A stretch of DNA of 28,192 nucleotides. Source: Ichthyophthirius multifiliis. Its lineage: Eukaryota; Ciliophora; Oligohymenophorea; Hymenostomatida. Position 1 is the first letter of the stretch. Each line of letters starts with the position of its first letter. The position numbers were made by a program, and so were the translations under genes. The stretch covers positions 1 to 28,192 of the forward strand of contig NW_004086910.1 of assembly GCF_000220395.1 (NCBI RefSeq), in the 5' to 3' direction. The notes under the pieces were generated by a model. That model did no database searches. It was not told where the DNA came from and saw nothing but the letters and a program-made list of their open reading frames with translations. Positions 10,811-20,979 of the stretch are shown here, piece by piece.

Positions 10811-12359
10811 TCAATTAATGAATTAATTATTAAAATGATTTAATTTGGCATTTACTACATCTTTCAATTTTTCAAAAGAAAATGAACTAATGACTCTAAA
10901 ATAAGTTTAAGAAGGCATATATTTAATACTTTCAATTATATAATTATCAAAGAATGTATCTATATTTACTGCATCGAGTAAATTATTTAAATGGATAAGC
11001 ATTCTTTTAGCAATTTCTTTATCAAAGCATTAACAAGATTTATCAAAAAGTTAATTAAAATAATTTTTTTTATCCAAAAAATTTTCATCTTATTAAATTT
11101 CTTTAATATTCTAAAAATCTAACATTAATTAATCTATTAATTTTTTATCTTATTCCAAAAGAGAAAGCATAATTTCATAATCTGAACTAATTTTATAAAT
11201 ACTCCAAAAAGACGGAGAAATTTTAAAAGAAGACATTTCTGTATTTTAAATTTATAAAAGAAGTTTATTTTATAAATTTGAAATTTAAAAAAGAGTTTAA
11301 AAGGCTATTTTTCTTGCATTTTCATTTAAATTTAAGTCTATTATTGCGCATAAAATATTTAAAAGAAAATAAATTTTATTTCTTTCTTTGATTATTTTTT
11401 GATTGATTTTTAATATTTTTTATTCACTTTTTTATTAAATTAGATTATTATTTAAATTATTAATTTCTTATTTTTCTTTAAGAAATAATTCTTAGTTTAA
11501 TTTTTGTTTCTCTTTTATTGAAAATATGGTTGATTCTTTAGAAATTTCTATATTTCTTATATTTAAAAATAAAGCCAATTCTTCTATTTTTAATCTTTCG
11601 AAAGAATTTAAAAAAAGCATTTTTCTAATTAAATTTTCAGTTTAGAAAGAAATAGTTTTATCGAAAATTAACTTCATTTCTTTCTTTTTTTAAATTAAAC
11701 TTTCTATTTTTGTATCTTCGAAAGGACATTTTCCTTAAAGCATTTCGTATAAAATAATACCCAAAGAATACATATCAGAATTAAAATCGGCTTAATTTTT
11801 TGCTTCTAGAATTTCAGGGGACATATATATAGGAGATCCTAGAATTTAAGAGTTTTTAGATTAAAAAGAAAATTATTATTAGTTAATTTTGCAAAAACCG
11901 AAATCTGCAATTTTTATTTAAAGATTTTTTACATATATCAAAATATTTGATGGTTTTAAATCATTATGTATAATTTTTTATTTTTAAATAAAATAAACCT
12001 TCTGTAAGTTATTTTAGAATTTCTAAAGACATTTCTTCACTTAAATTTTTTTAAGTTTTTATTAATTAATCTAAGTTTCCATATGGACAGTATTCGTATA
12101 CTAAATATATATTGTTTTGCGTACGAATATAGTTATATAATTTTATTATTCTATAATGGTTAAGGGTTTTAAGTATTACTATTTCATCTATAAGCATTTC
12201 TTGTAAATGGAGATAAGGTACAATTTTTTAAAGATCAATCATTTTTATTGCATATGTATTTTGGTCATTTGTGTCTGTTTTTTTTGATTTATATACAGTA
12301 CCGAATTATCCTTAATCGATTACTTCTAGAAGGATATAGTTCTAGACTATTTTTTACAT
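10811..12359 (-). CDS. Serine/threonine protein kinase (ULK/Atg1-like in style)
   Basis: A single exon runs from ATG at 12359 to TGA at 10813-10811, about 516 aa. The kinase domain is N-terminal: glycine loop DQGQFGTV (residues 15-22, with Asp where the first Gly normally stands), ATP-binding Lys39 in YAIKM, helix-C Glu in DEIVIL, hinge VYEYCPYGNL, catalytic loop IIHNDLKPSNIL (H132, D134; Asn replaces the usual Arg of HRD), ADFGFCK (D153) and SPE in place of APE, followed by DMYSLGIILYEML. All catalytic residues are present, so it is probably active. The C-terminal 270 residues are helical and unassigned. The frame shifts at the paired T6/T5 runs (11974-11979, 11981-11985 on +). Two extra bases restore YLKNKKIIHND and the correct length. 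Similarity to ciliate ULK-type kinases is my judgement from the sequence; the exact subfamily is uncertain. Confidence 0.92.
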
Positions 12360-12503
12360 TTTTTTATTTTATATATTAATTTTTTTTTTTAGTATTATTT
12401 TATTTTTAGATGTGACAAAATATTTTTTAATTTTTTTTTTTTTTAAATGATAAAAAATTTTGAAAAAAAATAAAAAAAAATATTCCTTTTTTATTAAATA
12501 AAA

Positions 12504-13740
12504 TCAAATTTTTTATTAACTTGCCTATATTTAGTTTTATTATTTATCAACATTTAATAATTTTTAATCTTATTATTTTTTTTCAGTTTTATCATTTTCT
12601 TATAAACTTATTTTATTTTAACTATTTTTTTAATTATAAATAATAAAATTTAGATGAATATTTTACTATTGAACGTTTTCATTATAATTTTTATTATTTT
12701 GCTCTTAATTATTGTTATTTTGATTATGGTTTTTATTATTTACTTCTTAATTTTGATTATCATTATGATAGATATTTTAATCTATTTAACAAGTATTTTA
12801 TTGTTATTATTATTAATTTGAATTATTTTTTTATATTGTTTTTTCATTATTATCTGTATTTTATTAAGTTTAGATTTCTTATTAATGATTTTATTAATTA
12901 AATTCTTGTGAACTTTAAAATTATTCTTTATTTTTATCTGCTAAATTTTTAGTTTTTTTTTTTTTTTTATTGCTTCTTATTAACTGTTTTCGATTTTTTT
13001 TAATTCTAAATTTAGAAAGGACTCAAAACATTTTTAAATTTTCTAAAAAGAGAAGATGAAGTAGCAACTAATTCTTTATTTTTATCAGTTTGAACAAAAC
13101 AATTAAATATTCTTCCTATAAAATAAAAAAAAATAGATATAATAAATTATAAATATACATTAGATATAATATATATATAAAAATATTTTTATTTATATAT
13201 ATAGATATATATTTAAAAAATATTGTTTATATTTTTTTATTTAAATAATACTTGAAGATCTACTAATATTTTATTTATATTAATTTATTTAATTATATTG
13301 CTTTTAGTATTTATTAAAATTAATAACTGAACTAACATTTCTTAGTCTTTTATCGAAGTTCTTATTTTTTGTTTTATATTACCATTTTAAAATATATCTT
13401 TTATATTTTTTTATTTTTTTACTAAATTTTCTTTGTTAACCTTTTTAATTTAAAATTAACGAAATTATCTATTTAAAGTTTTATCCATTTAAAATTTTTC
13501 TTATGTAACTACTTTTTTATTATATATTGAACCTTTTTCTGTAATTTCTAACATTCTATTTACTAAAGAACCATTTTCTGCTTATTAAAATAATTACTAT
13601 TCTTTTTTATTTTATTTAATCATTATATTATAAAATATATCTTATTTTTTCTACCTTTTTAAAATTTTGTAATATTTTTATTCATTATTATCTTGTTTTT
13701 TATTTAAAAAACTAGGCTTTGAATTATCTACCATTTTCAT
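12504..13740 (-). CDS. Gln/Asn-rich protein of unknown function (about 367 aa)
   Basis: Two exons are inferred, 13740-13252 and 13115-12504, split by a 136-nt GTATTA...TATAG intron. The stop is TGA at 12506-12504, 144 bp upstream of the kinase start on the same strand. The N-terminal half is basic, with MVDNSKPSFLNKKQ, ENGSLVNRMLEITEKGS and FDKRLRNVSSVINFN. The segment RRIFNCFVQTDKNKELV spans the junction. The last 150 residues are almost only Gln, Asn, Lys and Asp. Frame continuity needs one extra A in the run at 13365-13370 and two in the 16-base run at 12953-12968. With these the total is exactly 368 codons including stop. No domain was recognised. The disordered tail suggests a binding or assembly role at most. 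Confidence 0.6.
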
Positions 13741-14302
13741 ATTTGAATCATTTTTTATTTAATCAAGTTTTAATTTATGTAATGAATATGACTTTTTTTA
13801 TATTTATAATACTATAAATATATATGTAAAAGCAATTTTATAAATACATAAAGAATATAATGCTGTTTAACACTATTTATTGTATTTTAGCTCTATTACA
13901 TAAAATTTCAGAAATTTTTATTTATTTTAATATATATATATATATATATATATAATAAAAAAGAAAAATATTTCTCACTAAAATACTTTTTAAAAAACTC
14001 TATTAAAAAAAATAAGATTAAAGTATATAATATTAAATATTTTAAATGCATATTATATATATAATATACATTACAGAAAAAAAAATTAATATTAAATAGT
14101 AATAAATATATATATAATTGTAAATATAAATATATATAATTTTTTATATTCATATATATTATATTTAATATTTTTTAATTTAAAAAATAATCAAATACTT
14201 ATATCAGTTTTACTTTTTTTTATTATTTAAAAAAAATGTAAGTACAAAAATTTATAATAATAATAATAATATAAATTAAATTTTCTTTTGAAGTAATAAA
14301 AA
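13741..14302. other. Divergent AT-rich spacer
   Basis: This lies between the 5' ends of the Gln/Asn-rich gene (minus) and the membrane-protein gene (plus). It contains a TA run at about 13928-13953. A Tyr/Leu/Ile-only open frame on the minus strand at 13908-14153 reads like translated microsatellite rather than a gene. No promoter motif can be named. Confidence 0.5.
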
Positions 14303-15906
14303 ATGAATTTCATATTTAAAAAAAGCTATCAAAAATTAATATTTAAATCTTGATTAATGTAAAGGAAGTTTTTTTATATCTTAAAAGCCTATTAATATTG
14401 ATTTTTTATCAAAATCAAGAATTTTAAGTTCGCATTAATATCATAAAAATATATTAAATTCATCCTAAATAATTTAGATTAATGAATAATTATACTTTTT
14501 AGATTAATAAATGGATTTATATATATCGAAAATAGAATTAGAAGATAATAAACTTATATATAAAAATAAAGGACATATATAATTAAATATTGAAAGTAAA
14601 AAAAAATTTAAATTTCTTATTTTTTATAAAAAAAAATAGATTAATAATAATAGTTTTTTTTATTAGAATTTTCCAAAAATTTATTATTGATAATTAATTT
14701 TCGTTTATATTAGATTGATATGTAGAATAAGAAATCTTAAAAATATATCTTACTTGATATTTTTGATGAACCTATAACTTCATTTGCCCAAAATAAGCAA
14801 TTAAATCTCCTTTTTATATCATCAAATGAACATATTTACATATATAAATTAAATTAAGATCCAATTAGTATCAAAAAAATATAAAAATATACTATTTAAT
14901 GCCTCAAAATGAGTACTTTTGGTAGTTTTTTTCTTTGTATTGGTGATTCTTAGGTTTAGTTTTTTAAAATTTAATAAGAAAATGAGAAATTTATTGATTT
15001 CGAGAATGTTTTTTATTCTGTTTTTTTGGATAATATTTTTGAGGTTTTTTGGGAGGATAAAAATATTGTTTTTGTATAAAAATAGGAGTTTTTTTTAATT
15101 TTTTTTAATATATATTTTTCTTTTAAAATAATCGTGAAAAAATTATTGAAGTATAAAAAATTTTTAGCTTATTTAAATTTTTCTAAAAAGGGTAAATTTT
15201 TTAAGGAAAATTCTGGTTTTTTTAAAGTAATGTGTTACATTTTTTTCATTTAAATTAAAGTTTTTAAATTTAAAATAATTTTTTGGGGGTTTTTATTATA
15301 AATAATAACGAAATAGATATTAATATGAAATAATTTCTACTCTTCGAATACTAAAAGGAGAACTTTTTAATTATTTTATAAAAAAAAAGTGTTCTTTTGG
15401 AATATATAAAGGAAGAAGTTCCTACTATTAAATGCAAAGAGGAAGATTTTGAGGTTTTTTGTGTCTCTTTTAAAGAATTTTAAGGACTAAATTTATATAG
15501 GAAAGTTGAAATAGAGGATTAGGTGCTTAAAGAAGTTTAAGAATATCGTTTTTTTGTAAATATTGTAGATTAGATTTTAGAAGACAAAGATTCTTATTTT
15601 TTGATGGTGTTGAAAAATAAATATTTTTTTATAGGATTAGGAAATGGTTTAGGCTTTAGTTTACTTTTTTTGGGAATTTATTTTTTTTAGAAAAATTGGG
15701 TAAAGAATAAAAATAAAGAAAATATAAAAAGTCAAATATATTAAGAAAATAATGAAAATATTGAAAGTGCAAAACAAATATTGAAGATTAAAAAAATTTA
15801 GAAAATAAATAAAAAATTGTAAAAAAAGAAAATATATAAAATATAATAATAACAAAACAAAAATGATTTTTATGTTTTAAAAACTATCTAATAAATAAAA
15901 TAATGA
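14303..15906 (+). CDS. Predicted single-pass membrane protein with beta-rich extracytosolic domain (about 535 aa)
   Basis: The gene starts at ATG 14303 and ends with TGA at 15904-15906. A hydrophobic stretch near residues 25-38 (VFLYLKSLLILIF) could be a signal peptide or anchor. The following 400 residues alternate short hydrophobic and polar strands, with LNLLFISSNEHIYIYKL, GSFFLCIGDSQVQFFKI and EVFWEDKNIVFV, the look of a beta-propeller or similar repeat fold. Residues about 443-466 (FFIGLGNGLGFSLLFLGIYFF) form a transmembrane helix, followed by a basic tail of about 70 residues. Four one-base corrections are needed, at the A7 run 14318-14324, the T5 run 14496-14500 and the T8 runs 14654-14661 and 15089-15096. 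The sum is then exactly 536 codons including stop. The family is not recognised. A receptor- or adhesin-like surface protein is an inference from topology only. Confidence 0.65.
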
Positions 15907-16003
15907 AAATATAAATTAATATTTCCTTAAAAATATATTAATTTATGTAAATAAAGTAAATACAAAAAAATATTTAATTACCTTTTAATCAAAAAAAATA
16001 ATA

Positions 16004-17433
16004 TCATTCATAATCTGAATCTTCTGTTTATACAAAAAAACTTTTTTAAATTTTCGGATATTAAGCCTTAAAAGAAGCATCACAAACAGTATTAAATAAT
16101 CTTAAAATTAATCCTTCTATTTTATGAGCTAAAATTTATTGTTTTCTTTTTTCCCAGGTCCAATCAAACCCTTCCTAAAATGTATAAAAAATAAATATAT
16201 AATTATATATGTATATATACATATATAAATATATATATATATATTTATATATTTATATATTTATATATTTATATATTTATATTTATAATTACTTCAACAA
16301 TCCCATTACCTACAGGAAAATTAGCATCCTCAGCTATTCTAGCTAAAGCTTCATAAAATTCAACTAATGACATTTAATAAATTCGATCATTATAAAGCTC
16401 ATCTACTTAAGTCATCATAGCCATATTAAAAGAAAAATATCCAACAGTAGATCCAAAATGCTCATCTTCTGCTAAACCTGCTAATTATATTATTTTTATA
16501 AGTTCATCTAAGCCTATAATGAAAAATATAAATATAATTATTATATAAATATTTATATATAAAATAAATACACATAAAAGGCGGTTATCCTGGTTTAACT
16601 TTTTATTTAGCAAACTTTTTATACACATGTTCAATAATTTTCTTATAATGTTTAAGACAATAATCACATTATTCATTCCAATATCTTTCGTTTCTCCATA
16701 ATTATTAATTATATCTTTAATCTAAATTACCTTCAAGATGCTCTTCCCAAAAAAGCTTCATAGCCTCAAAAAAAGTACTACATTTTTAATATTTAAGAAT
16801 ATATTTTTCCTCTGCTATTCTAACTAAAACTTCCATTAATTAATGTCTACTTATACCCCTTTCTGGATTTCGAATATTCCCTTTATCTCCTCCTGAAATA
16901 GTTGCTGTCCATTTCAAATTAATGTCAGCATCTTTTACTTTTTGGTCTATTATTTTTAGTTGTGAAATAAATTCTAACCATGGTGCGTTTTATATACACC
17001 AAATATCTTATATAGGATTGAAAGTCGCAAAATGCTTATATGCGTCTTTTATTAATTTATATTTTTCTCTTAAAAATTGCTTAAGTAACTCTTAATCTTC
17101 TTTGTTTTTTACTTTTTATGGAATTTTGCTATTATCCCAATCGAAATCAAAGCATTTATTTAAAATTTCTTCATTATCAGGTTACCATTTAGCGAATAAA
17201 GAAATAGGAAATGTCCATTTTACTTTTTGTTTTTTTTTTTTGGCAGGGATATATTTAGGATCTCTAGTTCGGGGAACAATAGTAATTAAAGGATTAAAAT
17301 ATGAATCAAATAATTTTTCACTTTTTTAAATTTCAATTTTATTAATATATTATATTTAGATATTTTCAATTTAGTCATTATATAATTAAACATCCTTAAA
17401 AATAAAATATATATATTATTATATAATTATATT

Positions 17434-17466
<33 letters not shown>

Positions 17467-19581
17467 TTATTACTTTTATTTAATCTCCTTCTGGATTTTT
17501 TACAATATTTTATTCATTTGAATGATCATAATCTTATTAATCATCACAAGTAAAAAAATAGTTTAAAGAAAATGGTGGAAACATTCTTTCATATGATAAT
17601 ATAGGTCCATTTTATTTTCCAAAATAATTACATTTATAATTTTCGAAATTAAAATGAATGAACAAAGGATCTATATTTCCTTCACCACTTTTATCTTTTT
17701 CCCATTCTATTTTGTGTTAATTCCATCCATCACATATCCAACAATTATCTTTTATATCTAAATCTCTTTAATTTTTAAGAGTATTTTTATGTAAAGTATT
17801 ACATCCTATATTTGATATATATATATATATATATTACTATTAAAATATAAAAAATTCTATTATTTTATTTTAATATACTAATGTTTTAAATATTTGAGTT
17901 AAAATGTTTAATATTATTTTTGATTAAGTTTTTAAAAATATATATAAAAAAATATAAAAAAAATATATTAATAATAATATATTTATAAATAAATTGTTAT
18001 TTTTTTTAATTTTTTTTACCATCAATTCTTTATTTTACATTCATTCCTGTTAAATCAATATTTTAATTTTCATTTACGACTAAAAATCCCCTAGAATCTA
18101 CATACCCATAATTACCTGTAAAATGAAATCCATAAATTGTTTTATTTTTTCTATAAAAACCGAAATTTTTTAAGATGAAATTAAATCAAAATAATTACTG
18201 GATAAATCCAAATGCCTTAAAATTATATTTTTCTAGAAAAACTTTTCCATTTCTTACAGGCAATTTTCTTTTCCTAAGCCAATGGAATTATTTGATAAAT
18301 CTAAAACTCTTAAATTCTCATTTTCAATTAAAGAATTAAAAATAAATTTTCCTCCAATAGATTTTATTTGATTCCAATGTAAATAAAGCTCCTCTATTGC
18401 ATATGCTTATTCAATTATTAAGCTTATTTTTTCTGCTGATTTATCCGTAAGAAAATTTTTGGATAAATTTAACTTCTTTATAGTTTATGATTTTAATAAA
18501 GAATCTAATACTATACATACCGATTTATCACCTAATTTATTATCTTCTAAATTTAATATTTTTAACCTAATTTTTTTTTTATATATATTTTTTTAATAAA
18601 AAAACTTGCAATCTCTTGCATTTAAAGCTTATGCTATGTGCTCACATCCTATTTAACCTATACTGTTTTCTGATAAATCAAGTATTTTTGCTTTACGAGA
18701 TATTATTTATAATAAATCATCTGCACCTTTCTTTGATATTCTATTACCTTATAAATAAAAATTATGTATATTAGGAATTTTCTTTATTCCTTCAGAAATT
18801 ACTTCAGCATATTAATCTCCATATTACATATGCCTTAAATTTATAAAAATAAAAAAATAAAATAATAATATTAAAATTTATATTAAATATAAAATATTTT
18901 ACCCTATTTTTAAATCTTAATCAATTCCATTCTCTTTTATTAAACCTAATTTACAAGGTATTAATTATTATTTATTTGTTTCTGCTATAATATTTGTTTA
19001 AGCAGATGCTTTTTTTTTTTTAATATATATATATACAATTATTATTTTTTACAGGCAATATCATAGAATTTATTTTACTATTAAATTTTATCGACTTTTT
19101 TATAATGTTAATAATATATTTCGATAGCATCTTCTCCAATTAAAGAGTTATAATGATTATCAATAACATCTATTTCAAATGAATTTTCCATATTTTTAAC
19201 TAATTAGTTTTCTTGTGTTTCTTCAATCATTTTTTATTATCTATATTATTATAAAATTTGCGAGTCGTTCATATTTTTAAAACTTTATTCTTTTTAAAAA
19301 TCGGAATCTTTTCCCCATTTTATTACTTGTTCTTTAAATTATCGTTTTTAATTTAAAGAAGGACTCATTTTTTTAAATTAATTTAATTTTTATTAAAAAT
19401 TATCTATTACACTATTGTTTTGCATTTAGTAGTCTTTATGATTTTATAAGATTTTGAATTTGTTTGACCAGCTTTTATCTAATTAGTTTTTATGGTTTAA
19501 TTTTATATCATCCTAATTTTATAATAATCTTGGAAGGGATAATGCTTATTGAATATTTTCTGATCTTGCTTTTATGTGCAT
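16004..19581 (-). CDS. Ribonuclease-inhibitor-type LRR protein of the ciliary/protist LRR family (985 aa)
   Basis: Eight exons are inferred: 19581-19053, 19008-18903, 18833-18606, 18566-18020, 17805-17474, 17394-16572, 16513-16293 and 16174-16004. Introns run from 39 to 214 nt, all GT...AG, and phases are consistent. The N-terminal 180 residues are polar. LRRs cover about residues 210-440: HMQYGDQYAEVISEGIKKI, LDLSENSIGQIGCEHIA, LNLEDNKLGDKS, ELYLHWNQIKSIGG and LDLSNNSIG, followed by TIYGFHFTGNYGYVDS. Next comes a CWICDGW motif (about residue 491). The C-terminal helical region has NPERGISRHQLMEVLV (about 758), GQPPFM, VDELYNDRIYQMSLVEF and FDWTWE. This order matches a large LRR family of ciliates and other flagellated protists. 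An axonemal role is an inference. One extra base is needed in the T6 run 18166-18171, giving 986 codons including stop. It diverges from DRC7 and converges with the membrane-protein gene (97 bp). Confidence 0.9.
16245..16284. repeat. Tandem 8-bp repeat (TTATATAT) inside an intron
   Basis: Four exact copies of TTATATAT and a fifth with one change lie in the intron 16292-16175 of the LRR gene, beside an (AT)n tract. Similar AT runs sit in its introns at about 17439-17458 and 17815-17834. Confidence 0.85.
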
Positions 19582-20979
19582 ATTAATTATAGATTTATAT
19601 TAAATTATTTATATTTTTTAATTTATAATTTTTATGAAAAAAAAATAAAAAAAATATTTTTATAAAATAACATTATAATACCAATAGTGATTAATCTTTT
19701 TTTAAAATAAAATTTAATTTATTACTTATAAAAAATATATAGATTTATATAATTTTATAATAATTATTAAATATATGTAAAAAAAAACTATAAATAATTA
19801 TTATTTAATAAACTTGAAGAATATTATTAACAAAAAAAAATATATTTATATAAATAAATAACAAAATTTTAAAGAATAAATAAAAGAAAAAAAAAACATA
19901 AAAAAAAGGTTAAATATATAAATAAATTAAAAATGAAATAAAAAAAAAAAAATTATATCAATGATAAAATAAGAAAATTTAATATTTAAAATCATATTTT
20001 ATAAAAAAACAATAAAAGTTAATTAAAAATAAAGAAAATATAAAAATATAACATTTATATATAAAACAATTTTAATAGAAAATATTTATTTAAAATATAA
20101 AATAATGTAATTATACTATAATATTATAAATTATATATATTCATTATAATTAATTATAATAATAATAAAAAATTATAAAATTTATACTTAAAAATCAAAA
20201 ATATATATTAGTACTAAATTAAAAATATAAATTAAGAAATAATTTTTAAAAATATAAATATAATTTTTATAAAATTTGGTAAATGATAAAAATTAAATAT
20301 AATTTTATAAAAAAATTTATAATAATTAGAATTAAAATTGGAATTATATAAATATTATTATAAATTTTATTTTATTATATTTATAATAATAAATATATAT
20401 ATAAATATATATTATAAATATATAAATATATAAATATATAATATTATTATTATTAATATTTTTAATTTAATTTTATTATTTTTATTTTATTTATATATTT
20501 ATTTTCTTTCATTTTATAGACAATAGTATTTTTATTTATAAATTTAAATATTTTGTATTTTTAAATATTATATTATAATATTAATATATTTTATATAATT
20601 TTTTTTTTTTATTTTTATGTTATATTTTTACACTTTATTATTATATTTTGTTTATAATTATCTAATTTTTAAAATCTTCAATGCATTTTTTTAATTTTTT
20701 ATAACAATATAATTTTTTATATATATTTCTTTTATTTTTATATTTTTAATTATTATTACTTTTATTTTATTTTATATTGTTTTTTTTTTTATCATTTTTT
20801 TTTTTTTATTATTATATATATATAATTTTTAATAAAATATTTTTTCATTATTAAAATAAAATATATATTTAAAAAAAATAATATTGATTTTTTTTTATTT
20901 TTTTTTAAAAAAATAACTTTTTTATTATACAAATATATAGATATACTTTTAAATAAAAAAATAAGTTTAAAATAAATAA
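19582..20979. other. Divergent promoter spacer between LRR gene and DRC7
   Basis: About 1.4 kb of nearly pure A/T separates the two 5' ends. On the + strand the composition drifts from A-rich on the left to T-rich on the right, with an (AT) cluster near 20395-20440. No coding signal and no binding motif I can name. It must contain the upstream regions of both genes. Confidence 0.6.

Noticed and set aside
13908-14153. Tyr/Leu/Ile open frame on -
   Set aside because: It consists largely of translated TA microsatellite and A/T spacer, with no composition change and no homologous-looking motif.
15661-15855. Hydrophobic open frame on -
   Set aside because: It is the complement of the basic C-terminal tail of the + strand membrane protein ending at 15906.
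16485-16676. Open frame on - in the standard code
   Set aside because: It is a wrong frame running across an exon/intron boundary of the LRR gene (intron 16571-16514).
17102-17329. Open frame on + with protein-like appearance
   Set aside because: It lies opposite exon 6 of the LRR gene, which carries conserved motifs in the minus-strand frame.
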